A stretch of 64,000 nucleotides of DNA, taken from NCBI GenBank assembly GCA_038529265.1, contig JBCBDX010000004.1, forward strand, positions 186,001 to 250,000. The letters are read 5' to 3'. The notes beneath the pieces are model-generated. The model did no database searches and was not told the DNA's origin. It was given only the letters and a program-made list of their open reading frames with translations. The stretch comes from JBCBDX01 sp038529265. Its GTDB lineage: Bacteria; Pseudomonadota; Alphaproteobacteria; Rhizobiales; Rhizobiaceae. Positions 17,837-26,890 of this stretch are shown one piece after another. The position numbers were made by a program, and so were the translations under genes. Numbering within the stretch: position 1 is the stretch's first letter; every line of letters starts with the position of its first letter.

Positions 17837-18155
17837 GCTGGTTCGCCAGCTATGGCAATAAATGGGCGTTGTAATAAGCCTTTCGGACCCGGGGGCGGTA
17901 CCCGGCGCCTCCACCAAAACCGTTTGTCAACAAACGGTTCTGATGGGGGCGAAACAGGATCGACGAGGGTGTAAAGAGCGTACTTTTGCTCGGCATGATA
18001 CCGCCGTTATCGGGTCAATTGTATAGTTGCAAACGACAACTACGCGGAAGCACGTCTCGCTGCTTAATGCAGTGCGACAGCTTCACATGAACTCCTAGCT
18101 GTTCGCACGGCTAGGCGGGGTTCGCAGGCACCTGGCAACAGAAGCCTGCACTTCC
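17837..18155 (+). ncRNA. ssrA: transfer-messenger RNA (permuted, two-piece)
   Basis: Rescues stalled ribosomes and adds a degradation tag. The gene is circularly permuted, as in other alphaproteobacteria. The acceptor piece comes first and ends in CGCCTCCACCA at 17916. A 28-nt intervening segment follows (17917-17944), folding into a 9-bp hairpin (AACCGTTTG / CAAACGGTT, loop TCAA). The coding piece then begins with GGGGGCG at 17945. The acceptor stem GGGGGCG / CGCCTCC contains the G3-U70 wobble needed for alanine charging. The tag frame at 18029-18067 reads ANDNYAEARLAA-stop. The 5' end is inferred from the promoter, and the 3' end is approximate; a GCAGGC/GCCTGC hairpin at 18124-18149 lies near it. 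sspB follows on the same strand. Confidence 0.93.
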
Positions 18156-18226
18156 TTTCCAGGCAGACACTTGACGCGATAAGCACGCCGTCGCACATCT
18201 ACGATCGAGGAGTTGATTGCAGACCC

Positions 18227-18787
18227 ATGGCAGAAGACATTATTCGCTACGATATCTTGGTTCAGAACGCCCTGCGCGGCGTTATCCGCAAAGTGTTGTC
18301 GGAAGTCGAGAAAACGGGTCTGCCCGGCAACCATCATTTTTTCATAACCTTTGGGACCGGTTTGCCGGGGGTGAAAGTGTCCAACCGGGTGCGTGAACAA
18401 TATCCCGATCAGATGACAATCGTTCTGCAACATCAATTCTGGGACTTGGAAGTCGGTGAAACCGGATTTGGCATAGGCCTTTCGTTTTCTGATGTGCCAG
18501 AAAAATTATATGTGCCCTACTCAGCCATTCGCGGTTTTTACGACCCATCAGTCAATTTTGAACTGGAGTTTGATCCGGACGAAGTTGAGGAAGAAAGCCA
18601 TCTGGATGCGCTGCCAGCACCAACACCTGTGCAGGCCATTTCTTCTGCAGCCAACAGTCAGGACAATAGTGCAGACAGCGACGCTGATGCAGCTGACGAG
18701 AACACTGAGACTGCCGAAGAAGATGGCGACGGCAAAAGCGAGAGTGCAGAAGTCGTTTCCTTGGACGCATTCCGCAACAAAAAATAG
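18227..18787 (+). CDS. sspB: ClpXP adaptor protein SspB (alpha type)
   Basis: Adaptor of 186 aa that binds ssrA-tagged proteins and delivers them to ClpXP. The N-terminal substrate-binding domain is recognisable (HFFITFGTGLPGVKVSN and LQHQFWDLEVGETGFGIGLSF). A low-complexity acidic linker (about residues 125-172, rich in D, E, A and S) leads to a short C-terminal ClpX-binding tail (VVSLDAFRNKK). Start ATG 18227 has GGAG about 13 nt upstream, and the frame has no better start. The gene sits about 70 nt after ssrA, so the tag RNA and the tag adaptor are adjacent. Confidence 0.93.
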   Translation: MAEDIIRYDILVQNALRGVIRKVLSEVEKTGLPGNHHFFITFGTGLPGVKVSNRVREQYPDQMTIVLQHQFWDLEVGETGFGIGLSFSDVPEKLYVPYSAIRGFYDPSVNFELEFDPDEVEEESHLDALPAPTPVQAISSAANSQDNSADSDADAADENTETAEEDGDGKSESAEVVSLDAFRNKK

Positions 18788-18798
18788 GGGCAATTGCC

Positions 18799-19044
18799 GT
18801 GCCCGTGCGCAAGCGATCGGTTGTCATCCGCGGCCATGCAACAAGCTACTCTGTGGAAGATGAATATTTTGAAGCGTTGCAAGAGCTGGCAAAGCAGCGC
18901 GAACTGTCGCTAGCCGGTCTGGTGGACCATATCGACCAAAACCGGGCGCGGGATGCAAATCTGTCGTCTGCAATTCGCCTGCACGTGCTCAAGGCTGCAC
19001 GAAAAGGCCAACTATCGACGACTACTGACCAAGAGGCTCAATAA
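18799..19044 (+). CDS. ribbon-helix-helix domain protein
   Basis: Small protein of 81 aa of the RHH_4 type common in alphaproteobacteria. The N-terminal strand (KRSVVIRGHATSYSVEDEYF) precedes two helices (ALQELAKQRELSLAGLVDHI and NLSSAIRLHVLKAARK). It is a putative DNA-binding protein, but its targets are unknown. GTG 18799 is preceded by AGGGG at 18786-18790. It lies 11 nt after sspB, so co-transcription is likely, and its 3' end overlaps the convergent AsmA-like gene by 23 nt. Confidence 0.82.
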   Translation: MPVRKRSVVIRGHATSYSVEDEYFEALQELAKQRELSLAGLVDHIDQNRARDANLSSAIRLHVLKAARKGQLSTTTDQEAQ

Positions 19045-22000
19045 TCACATCCGGATTGAGCAAATCAAAGTTCAACGTCGGCTGTTGTGGTTGCGGGCGC
19101 GGTTTCGGTGCTGGCTCTGATGCGGGCGGCTTAGGATTTGAACCAATGTCTGGCAACGGCCCACGCGTAACAGCCTGCTCCGAACGCTCCAACTCCAACT
19201 GCCTTAAACGCTCGCGTTCTGCTTGGCGCTCAAGCTCAACTTGTCGCGCAGCTTCAGCCTCAGCTTCCGCACGTGCGCGGGCTTCTTCTTCCGCACGCAA
19301 CCGTGCCTCCTCTTCTTCTCTTGCGCGTTGCGCAGCTGCTTCCTCTTCAGCTTGTTGGATAGCTGCAAGACGCGCTCGTTCAATGCGCAAGAGACGCCTT
19401 ACACGCTGCCGGTCGAGCAACCGTGCCTGAAGCGCTTCAATTCGGCGCTGTTCATTTTCAATGGCCCGTTGACGAACACTCGTTACCAAAATGGCATGAT
19501 CATCTATCTGCCAAATGGGTGGCACGCCAGCGCTCAGCACGCCTGACAACTCGACCGCCGTCGGCAATAAATCGTCGAGATCGTCGGGCGTAGCAAAGTT
19601 GATTGTCCCGTCGATATCGGCGCGCCGCTCAACAGGATTGACACTACCATTGAGCGTTAAGCTGGCTTGCGGCCAAGCAATCCGAACATTGGAGAAACGC
19701 GCTAGCCCATCATCGAGAAGAAAAGGCGTTTCAACCGTATCAACCAGCTGGACGCTTTGCGGATCGACGATAGCCTGATCCGAAATCACCCGAATATCAT
19801 CCTCATCTATCTCGAAACCAACCGCATCCGACTCGCGGATGATTTGTGGCAAGGCCTCAACGTTGAGGCCACGGAAGGGAATGTCCCGCAAGGCGATAGA
19901 GCCAGAGCCTTTGGCATTGGCAAATGCATCATCCCAGTTCAAACCGACACCCGTCGCCGTCATCGACAAGTCTGCCAAGCTTTGCGGTGCAAACACACCG
20001 GCAAGCGTATGTAAATCGGCGTTCGTTGCCTGGCCATTCACTGAAAACTGGGTGCCAACTTCGGCAGACAATTGAGTTTGCAATTGAAAACGGGTTTCAC
20101 CGCCACCAACGATACCCGCCTTGTCGACAATCACATCTGCAAACAACGTTCCAGAAACAATGGACGCAGCAAAGTCACCAAATGCTCCGACCAAAATCGG
20201 TTGTCCGTCCAAAGATATCGTTTCAGCGGTGTAGGCCACATCAATGGCAGACTGGCTCCATCCTGCCAGCGTTGAAAGCAAGGTTTCTCCATCAAGCAGC
20301 GCGCTTGGTATATCGATCGACGTCAGTTGCACATCTGCCTTGATCGCCTCATCGCCTGTTACCGCATAGTTGCGCAGAGAAAAGGCGCTGTCGGCAATCT
20401 GACCCTCAACACCCGAAAGCGTCAATGTGTCTGCATCAACATCAAAACTACCTTTTGCGCTCGCGGATAAACCGTCGAACAGAGCCAATGGCAAGATGGG
20501 CAACGCTGCATCATAAGGGCTTGCATCCGTCACCGAGATATCAAACTCGCCGGATACAACTTGCTGAAATCCTTCAACAGTCGGCAGGCGGGACGTTGAG
20601 GTCTCCAGATCAATACTGTCCGATCCAAGTTTGATCGACCCTTGCGCATCAAACGTTTCAGCAAAGCTGCCGGACATCTCAATCTCGGCAAGGCCATCGC
20701 GGGGAGCATCAAATGAAGCCAAAGGCGATCCGGTGAGCCAAGACAGAAGCGGCTGCCCCTGCCCTTCGCCACCCAAACTCATCGAGCTCTCAAAACTGTC
20801 AATCCCCAAATCCGTGTCGAATGTGGCCGCGCCCGAGACATCCAATTGCGCAACGCGGCCCGTGGCCTCCAACGCGTACCCATCGACTTGTTCACCGGCA
20901 ATCTGCATTTGCCCGCTTATGTTGATGCTCAAGTCGCGCAACACATCAGGTACCAAAGCAGCGCGATCTACGAATACTGCAACGGCTTCATTATCCGGCC
21001 ATCGTGTGGCCAAGAACCCAACGGCTTGAGTGGCGTCTGCAGCTGTTAGGTCCATGTCGAGTTCCAGCTGCCGTCGCCCCTCTTGAGCGGAACCCAGTGT
21101 ACCGGTTGCGGCCAGCGACACGCCCTCCATGTCGGTAACCAAAAACTTGTCGATCTCGATGCCTAGGTCTCGAGGGCGTAGTGACAGTTCAACAGTTTGC
21201 GGCACCACGCCCCAAAGATCGGGCTTGGTGAGCTTCAAGTCAGCTTCGATTTGATGATCGGCAACCCAGCTGCCGTTCGTCCTTGCGCCAAAAATCTCTG
21301 CGATTGCAGCCAGAGATGCAAGCGAGACACTGTCGCCGTCCAGCTCGGCAAGAAGCGCGGGCGCGCCGACACCCGGTGAGCGCCTTTCCAGTGAGCCGCT
21401 GAGGACAGAGACACCTATTCGCAGTTCGCTGATGTCGAAGAGTTGGCGCTCGATCGTCGCGTCAATCAAGGCTTCAACACCGGCACGCGGCAAAGCGCGC
21501 ACCCGCTCACCGCTATCACCGGCAATCCACCGCGCAAGGCCGGTTGGCTGAAGCGATGCCACAAGGACAGAGCCCTTGAACGCACCGCTTGCGAGCGGTT
21601 CACCTTGCAGGGGCAAGCGCAGATCACCGCTCAATTCCAACGCGGTGCGCCCGGGTAACTCTGCCGTCAGGCGTCTGACCTCCCAACCCGCAGTATCATT
21701 AGGGCGCGCATCAAGCACCAAATCACGAATGATCGTTCCGCCAATAACCACGGCAGGCAAATCGAGCTTTATGGTCCCCGGAAGTTCGGCGGGGATAGGC
21801 AAGGTTCGAAGTGCATCTACAATGCGAGCAATGCGCCCGCTGGTACCAGCATCACCGACATTACCTGTTTGTTCGACAGTGCCCTGCGCGACCCCGAACT
21901 GGTTACCGGTCACTTCAATGGCATAGGAAGGTTCTACACCGCCAATCAATTCAGCGTTGCCACGAACCACATAGGGGTTGTTGAGATCGCCGAAGTTTCC

Positions 22001-22804
22001 GGTCAACGTGTCGATAAGCACCCGGTCGGCGTAGACATCAAAATCGCCGTCGATGCGGTAAGGCGTTGCAAGTTCGCCGACAGGGCCAAGCGTGAATGTA
22101 CCATCGTAGAACTGTCCGTTTTGCGTTAGGTCCACCGCGCCTTCTATGCGCAACTTCGTCAACTCATCGACAAACTGCAGATCGCCAAACAGCGAAACCA
22201 TCTCAGCCCCGGCAGAAATCTGACCGATGGTAAAACTGGCATCGACCCGGCGCGCTTGGACAATTGTGGATGCGTTCACACGCCACGGTCCAGCCAATGA
22301 GTTGGCGGACACTTCAGCTTGCGAAATTTCAACCGTCCACGTTTGCGCATTGACCGCATCCCGAACCAGTATTCGGCCATTGGAGATGGTTGCATTTTCC
22401 AGCTCAACTTCCACGCCGGCTGGAAGCCCTGGAAGCTCAAGCGTGCCCTTTGGTGACCAACCTTCGGTCAAGTCAAGCTGCAGGACGGGATCATCCAACT
22501 GCGCATCAAAGATGCGAATTTGTCCCGACAGGAATGGCGCCAGTTCCGCAAATAGAGCAAGGCTAGATGCACGCATCAGAGGGGCTTCCTCGTCTCCGAC
22601 TTGCACATCATTGAGCGTAATCGAAGGAAACGGGATCAGTTGCGCAGAAATGTGTCCTTGTACGGTCACTGGCTGACCGAGAATGCGGCTCGCTTCGGCC
22701 TCAAACCGCGTCCGGTAATCATCGAAATTGACGAACAGCGGCGCCGCCAGCGCTGCAAGCAGCACCAAAACAAGCAGACCGCCAATCGTCGCAAACCACC
22801 GCAA
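19022..22804 (-). CDS. AsmA family protein with coiled-coil tail
   Basis: Large envelope protein of 1260 aa. A single N-terminal TM anchor (IGGLLVLVLLAALAAPLFV) precedes the AsmA hallmark NFDDYRTRFEAEASRILGQPV, then a long periplasmic beta-rich region and the AsmA-like C-terminal domain. AsmA proteins are thought to take part in lipid transport between membranes or outer-membrane biogenesis. Unusually, the last 150 residues are a charged R/E/A-rich helix (about 1110-1215, for example AEEEARARAEAEAEAARQVE) followed by a proline-rich tail. It stands alone on the minus strand, with a RHH gene overlapping its 3' end tail-to-tail. Confidence 0.88.
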   Translation of the reverse strand: MRWFATIGGLLVLVLLAALAAPLFVNFDDYRTRFEAEASRILGQPVTVQGHISAQLIPFPSITLNDVQVGDEEAPLMRASSLALFAELAPFLSGQIRIFDAQLDDPVLQLDLTEGWSPKGTLELPGLPAGVEVELENATISNGRILVRDAVNAQTWTVEISQAEVSANSLAGPWRVNASTIVQARRVDASFTIGQISAGAEMVSLFGDLQFVDELTKLRIEGAVDLTQNGQFYDGTFTLGPVGELATPYRIDGDFDVYADRVLIDTLTGNFGDLNNPYVVRGNAELIGGVEPSYAIEVTGNQFGVAQGTVEQTGNVGDAGTSGRIARIVDALRTLPIPAELPGTIKLDLPAVVIGGTIIRDLVLDARPNDTAGWEVRRLTAELPGRTALELSGDLRLPLQGEPLASGAFKGSVLVASLQPTGLARWIAGDSGERVRALPRAGVEALIDATIERQLFDISELRIGVSVLSGSLERRSPGVGAPALLAELDGDSVSLASLAAIAEIFGARTNGSWVADHQIEADLKLTKPDLWGVVPQTVELSLRPRDLGIEIDKFLVTDMEGVSLAATGTLGSAQEGRRQLELDMDLTAADATQAVGFLATRWPDNEAVAVFVDRAALVPDVLRDLSINISGQMQIAGEQVDGYALEATGRVAQLDVSGAATFDTDLGIDSFESSMSLGGEGQGQPLLSWLTGSPLASFDAPRDGLAEIEMSGSFAETFDAQGSIKLGSDSIDLETSTSRLPTVEGFQQVVSGEFDISVTDASPYDAALPILPLALFDGLSASAKGSFDVDADTLTLSGVEGQIADSAFSLRNYAVTGDEAIKADVQLTSIDIPSALLDGETLLSTLAGWSQSAIDVAYTAETISLDGQPILVGAFGDFAASIVSGTLFADVIVDKAGIVGGGETRFQLQTQLSAEVGTQFSVNGQATNADLHTLAGVFAPQSLADLSMTATGVGLNWDDAFANAKGSGSIALRDIPFRGLNVEALPQIIRESDAVGFEIDEDDIRVISDQAIVDPQSVQLVDTVETPFLLDDGLARFSNVRIAWPQASLTLNGSVNPVERRADIDGTINFATPDDLDDLLPTAVELSGVLSAGVPPIWQIDDHAILVTSVRQRAIENEQRRIEALQARLLDRQRVRRLLRIERARLAAIQQAEEEAAAQRAREEEEARLRAEEEARARAEAEAEAARQVELERQAERERLRQLELERSEQAVTRGPLPDIGSNPKPPASEPAPKPRPQPQQPTLNFDLLNPDVIIEPLGQ

Positions 22805-22874
22805 ACTATTTCAGCCCTTTCTCAAAAACGGCCGCTCTTAACGGGACAAGCGGGCATTTGAATGATTACGCGAT

Positions 22875-24284
22875 TTATATGCGAATCACTTTGCCCGGAT
22901 TCATGATATTATCGGGATCAAGCGCGGTCTTGATTGATCGCATCACATCGACCGCGCCGCCAAGTTCAAGCTCCAAAAATGCCATCTTCCCCTGCCCGAT
23001 ACCATGCTCACCGGTACAAGTGCCACCCATGGCAAGCGCCCGCGTGTTCAAACGCTCAACAAACGCTTCAGCAGCTTCAATTTCTCGCGGATCGCTTTCG
23101 TCTAACAAAAGAAGCGTGTGAAAATTGCCATCACCGGCATGGCCCACAATGGGTGCAATCAAACCATGCTCTTCAATATCAGCTTCAGTATCAGCAATAC
23201 AGTCAGCCAGTGCGGAAATCGGGACGCAGACATCGGTTGAGATGCCTTTTGCGCCAGGCCGTAATCCGAGCGCAGCCCAATAGGCATTGTGCCGCGCCTT
23301 CCAGAGCGCATTGCGTTCTTCCTGACGCGCCGACCAGAGGAAGGGGCCACCGCCCAGATCCTTGGCTATCTCGCCAAAGGCCTCCGCTTGCTCAGCCACT
23401 CCTGCATCGGTTCCATGAAACTCCAGAAAGAGGCACGGGCTCTCCGGGTAGTTGAGCTTGGAATAGGCGTTCATGGCTTTCATCTGAAGCGCATTGACGA
23501 GTTCAATACGCGCCACTGGAAGCCCCATTTGAATCGTCAAAATGACGGCGTGTACCGCCGCATCAAGCGTCGGAAATGGGCAGACACCTGCCGTCACGGC
23601 TTGGGGCAAACCATGCAGGCGCAAGGTCATTTCAGTAATGATCCCAAGGGTCCCTTCAGATCCGACCATCAGGCGGGTCAAATCATAACCTGCCGATGAT
23701 TTGCGTGCTCGCTGTGCCGTTGTGATCTTTCGCCCGCTTGGCAACACCACCTCAAGCGCCAGCACGTTTTCACGCATCGTGCCGTAACGAACAGCGTTGG
23801 TGCCCGAAGCACGCGTCGCCGCCATGCCGCCCAATGATGCGTTGGCACCAGGGTCGATCGGAAAGAACAAGCCCGTGTCACGCAGGTAGCTGTTGAGTCC
23901 TTCACGCGTAACGCCAGGTTGGATAACGCAGTCCAAATCTTGCGCGTTAACCGAGAGGATCTTGTCCATCTGGCTAACATCAATCGAGATGCCGCCACCG
24001 GGTGCATTCACGCCACCTTCGAGCGAAGTACCCGTTCCAAATGGAATAATCGGCACTTTGTAATCTGCGCACACTTCGACCGCCGACTGCACATCATTGG
24101 ATGACCGCGCAAATACAATGCCATCTGGCAGCTGCGAAGGAATATAGGTGGTCGTATGCGCATGCTGCGCGCGCAGTGATTCGCTATCTGAAAATTGCTC
24201 GCCGAACAGCTGCTTGAGCACACCCAAGGCTGCGCCAATGCCCGCATCGTTGCGGGCGACAGCTGCGATGTCATTGAGTGCCAT
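22875..24284 (-). CDS. FAD-linked oxidase, GlcD/D-lactate dehydrogenase family
   Basis: Flavoprotein of 469 aa that probably oxidises a 2-hydroxy acid such as D-lactate or glycolate. The FAD-binding PCMH domain shows PIIPFGTGTSLEGGVNAPGG and VIQPGVTREGLN, then DPGANASLGGMAATRASGTN. The C-terminal cap contains VGHAGDGNFH and GTCTGEHGIGQGKM, typical of this family. The frame is open to 24431, but ATG 24284 has GGAAGG 9 nt upstream and gives the expected N-terminus. It is divergent from the thioesterase gene. The substrate cannot be decided without partner subunits, and no GlcE/GlcF genes are nearby. Confidence 0.9.
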   Translation of the reverse strand: MALNDIAAVARNDAGIGAALGVLKQLFGEQFSDSESLRAQHAHTTTYIPSQLPDGIVFARSSNDVQSAVEVCADYKVPIIPFGTGTSLEGGVNAPGGGISIDVSQMDKILSVNAQDLDCVIQPGVTREGLNSYLRDTGLFFPIDPGANASLGGMAATRASGTNAVRYGTMRENVLALEVVLPSGRKITTAQRARKSSAGYDLTRLMVGSEGTLGIITEMTLRLHGLPQAVTAGVCPFPTLDAAVHAVILTIQMGLPVARIELVNALQMKAMNAYSKLNYPESPCLFLEFHGTDAGVAEQAEAFGEIAKDLGGGPFLWSARQEERNALWKARHNAYWAALGLRPGAKGISTDVCVPISALADCIADTEADIEEHGLIAPIVGHAGDGNFHTLLLLDESDPREIEAAEAFVERLNTRALAMGGTCTGEHGIGQGKMAFLELELGGAVDVMRSIKTALDPDNIMNPGKVIRI

Positions 24285-24400
24285 GGCTCGAACCTTCCCT
24301 ATGCGGATTTTATTGTGTGACCGTCGATGAGGTCTTGCCGCTTTTCCTCCAATTCGTAATGTGGACAAAGCAGCTGAGCAACAAGGCATTGCAAATAAGA

Positions 24401-24895
24401 ATGAACCAGCAGCATGCGCCATTTGTCGCAAACGATTTGATCATCCATCCGGAATGGATTGACTTCAACGGCCATCTCAACATGGCCTATTACATGGTTC
24501 TGTTCGATCAGACGTCTGATAGCGCATTCTCGTCTTTGGGCATGCCACCGACATATAAAAGTAAGCGTGGTCTAACATTATATACTGCGGAGGCGCATAT
24601 CCGCTACGTGCGTGAGGTCCATCTGGATGATCCCATCACATGCACCTTCCAACTGATCGCCCACGACGCAAAGCGGCTCCACTCGTGGCAGGAACTGCGA
24701 CACAGCGACGATGGTTGGTTGGCTGCGACCTGCGAAATGATGACGCTTCACATCGACACTGCAGGGCCAAAAGTTGCCCCGATGCCTGATGATGTCGCCG
24801 AGCAGGTAAATGAAATGCAAGCCGCGCATGCCAAGCTGCAAGTGCCGGATGGCATGAATGGTTCAATTCGCGTTCCGGGATATGATTACGCATGA
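24401..24895 (+). CDS. thioesterase family protein (hotdog fold)
   Basis: Acyl-CoA thioesterase-like protein of about 164 aa. The hotdog motif IIHPEWIDFNGHLNMAYYMVLFDQTSD carries the Asp/Asn-Gly-His pattern of the 4HBT_2 group and is followed by EAHIRYVREVHLDDPITCTF. It resembles the thioesterases found alone or fused to carnitine dehydrogenase, so a betainyl- or carnitine-related acyl-CoA is possible but not shown. ATG 24401 is chosen; ATG 24359 would add 14 residues, and neither has a strong ribosome-binding site. Its stop overlaps the start of the ClC gene (ATGATGA), so the two are translationally coupled. Confidence 0.82.
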   Translation: MNQQHAPFVANDLIIHPEWIDFNGHLNMAYYMVLFDQTSDSAFSSLGMPPTYKSKRGLTLYTAEAHIRYVREVHLDDPITCTFQLIAHDAKRLHSWQELRHSDDGWLAATCEMMTLHIDTAGPKVAPMPDDVAEQVNEMQAAHAKLQVPDGMNGSIRVPGYDYA

Positions 24896-26529
24896 TGAAC
24901 GCACCGCCCGCCAGAACATGGTTTGCGATCCTTTTAAAGTGGGTACGCCCCAACTGGCGCAATTTCATGGATTCAGGGTCGCTCAAGATCTGGATGCTCT
25001 CGCTCATTATAGGTGCGGTTGTTGGCATTGCAGCGATCATGTTTCGCGAAGGCATCGGTGTGGTTCAATATTGGTGGTTGCGAAACAACACTGAGAACAC
25101 ACTGACCGCTGCGCAAAATGTTGCCTGGTATTGGATTTTGGCAGCACCAATCATTGGCGGCATCATCGTAGGCCAGCTGTTGTCACGACTATCAGCGCGC
25201 CGCGTCGGCAATGTTGCCGACGTCATCGAAGCACGTGCCCTGACAGGAAGACCCCTCGATCTAAAGGACGGCATCTGGTCAGCCATCATCACCATAATTT
25301 CGCTGGGTAGTGGCGCAAGTGCTGGCCGCGAGGGACCGGTCGTCCATTTGGGGGCAACACTGGCATCGGTGTTTGCGCATCGCCGAAAACTGCCGGAGTG
25401 GTGCGCCCGCACCCTTCTGGCCGCTGGGGTAGCTGCCGCGATATCGGCTTCTTTCAACGCGCCTATTGCAGGCGTTCTGTTTGCACATGAAGTGATCCTG
25501 CAACACTACGCCATGCGCTCGTTCGTGCCGATCGTGATCGCTTCGACTATCGGTTCTGTATTGTCACGATTGTGGTTCGATGAAGCAACCGCCTTCATCA
25601 TCCCCGCCTATCAGATTACGTCCTACTGGGAGTTTCCCGCCTTCGCGCTGCTTGGCGTGGTCGCAGCGCTTGTAGCAATATTGTTTCAGTTTGCGCTTTT
25701 CAGCGCGGACTATCTTGCACGCGGCATTACGATGCCATTGTGGGCGCGGCCCATTCTCGGCGGCATTTTGATCGGTTGCATGGGCGTCTTTTATCCGCAC
25801 ATACTCGGGGTCGGTTATGAAGTCACCGACAAAGTCCTCTGGAACCAACTGCCCCTGGCGCTCCTCTTGACGCTGATCATCTTGAAGACCGTTGCCACCG
25901 CCATAACCTTGGCGTCACGCTTCGGTGGCGGCATCTTCTCACCAGCACTCTATCTGGGGGCGTTAACGGGCGGGGCCTATGGCCTAATGGCCGCATCCGT
26001 CTTCCCGGACCTGGCCTCATCTCAGGGGCTATACGCCATTCTCGGCATGGGCGCTGTTGCCGGCGCAGTGCTGGGCGCGCCAATCTCCACAACAGTCATC
26101 GTGTTCGAGCTGACGGGTGGCTATTCACTTTCTATTGCGCTTTTACTTTGCGTGGCGATTGCGCATGGCGTGAACCAGGCCGTGCACGGGCATTCCTACT
26201 TCCACTGGCAGTTGGAAATGCGCGGGCTGTTTGACCATCAGGGGCCACACAGGCAGTTGATGCGAACCAAGATGGTCATGGACTTCATGGACTTACCGGA
26301 AGATGACAGGCAAGGCGAACGGCTTGATGAAAATCGGGAAACGCCGGTTCTGAAACCGAACGATACGCTTGAAATCGCACTACGTATGTTTGATGCCGGA
26401 GGTCATCAACGTTTGCCGGTGGTCGATCCGCGCGACGATACACTTATCATTGCCTGGGCAACCCAGATGCGCGCCCTGCAATATTTCAACAAGGCGCTTA
26501 TCGCGGCCAGCGTGGAAGAGCACAAATAG
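24892..26529 (+). CDS. ClC-type chloride channel/transporter with CBS domain
   Basis: Integral membrane protein of 545 aa of the voltage-gated chloride channel family. The filter motifs read GSGASAGREGPVVHLGATLA (the gating Glu in GREGP is present) and GGIFSPALYLGALTGGAYG; a third conserved element is LGAPISTTVIVFELTGGY. About ten or more TM helices span residues 30-435. The C-terminal region (about 475-535, TLEIALRMFDAGGHQRLPVV) is a single CBS-type repeat, a likely regulatory site for nucleotide binding. Its start overlaps the upstream thioesterase stop. Channel versus chloride/proton exchange is not decided. Confidence 0.9.
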   Translation: MMNAPPARTWFAILLKWVRPNWRNFMDSGSLKIWMLSLIIGAVVGIAAIMFREGIGVVQYWWLRNNTENTLTAAQNVAWYWILAAPIIGGIIVGQLLSRLSARRVGNVADVIEARALTGRPLDLKDGIWSAIITIISLGSGASAGREGPVVHLGATLASVFAHRRKLPEWCARTLLAAGVAAAISASFNAPIAGVLFAHEVILQHYAMRSFVPIVIASTIGSVLSRLWFDEATAFIIPAYQITSYWEFPAFALLGVVAALVAILFQFALFSADYLARGITMPLWARPILGGILIGCMGVFYPHILGVGYEVTDKVLWNQLPLALLLTLIILKTVATAITLASRFGGGIFSPALYLGALTGGAYGLMAASVFPDLASSQGLYAILGMGAVAGAVLGAPISTTVIVFELTGGYSLSIALLLCVAIAHGVNQAVHGHSYFHWQLEMRGLFDHQGPHRQLMRTKMVMDFMDLPEDDRQGERLDENRETPVLKPNDTLEIALRMFDAGGHQRLPVVDPRDDTLIIAWATQMRALQYFNKALIAASVEEHK

Positions 26530-26537
26530 TCAGAAGT

Positions 26538-26786
26538 TCAGTTGTCGAACGTGATCCCGAGCTTTTCAGCCTGACAATCGGCATTGCACTGTTCAAAGTC
26601 CAGCGGCGCAGGCGTTTGCGGGGCGCTCAAGCCGGTTGAACCGGTAATAATCGGATCAAGCTCGGGCACAATAGTACCCTCAGCGAGGATAACACCCGCC
26701 GGCGGTCCTGCAGGTGTTTTCTGCGCCAGTGATACGCCTGTGAAAGCCAGTACAACCAACATCGTATGAACAAATAACTTCGCCAT
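26538..26786 (-). CDS. small exported protein of unknown function
   Basis: Predicted 82-aa secreted protein. A clear signal peptide (LFVHTMLVVLAFTGVSLAQ) is followed by a short Pro/Gly-rich chain and a C-terminal FEQCNADCQAEKLGI with two Cys that could form a disulfide. ATG 26786 is preferred to the upstream start at 26810 because it places the signal sequence at the N-terminus. It is divergent from the uvrD-like helicase and convergent with the ClC gene. I do not recognise the family. Confidence 0.55.
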   Translation of the reverse strand: MAKLFVHTMLVVLAFTGVSLAQKTPAGPPAGVILAEGTIVPELDPIITGSTGLSAPQTPAPLDFEQCNADCQAEKLGITFDN

Positions 26787-26890
26787 GCGGCTATTTTGAC
26801 GCCTGTGCATTTACAGTTGGTTAAGGCAAGGCTCGCATCGCGGCGTGTTCGCATTATATTCTCATCCGACTGCAAACGAATCAGAGTTCC

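Noticed and set aside
18095..18436. Minus-strand 113-codon frame over the tmRNA end and sspB
   Set aside because: It is antisense to a structured RNA and a conserved gene, and has no domain.
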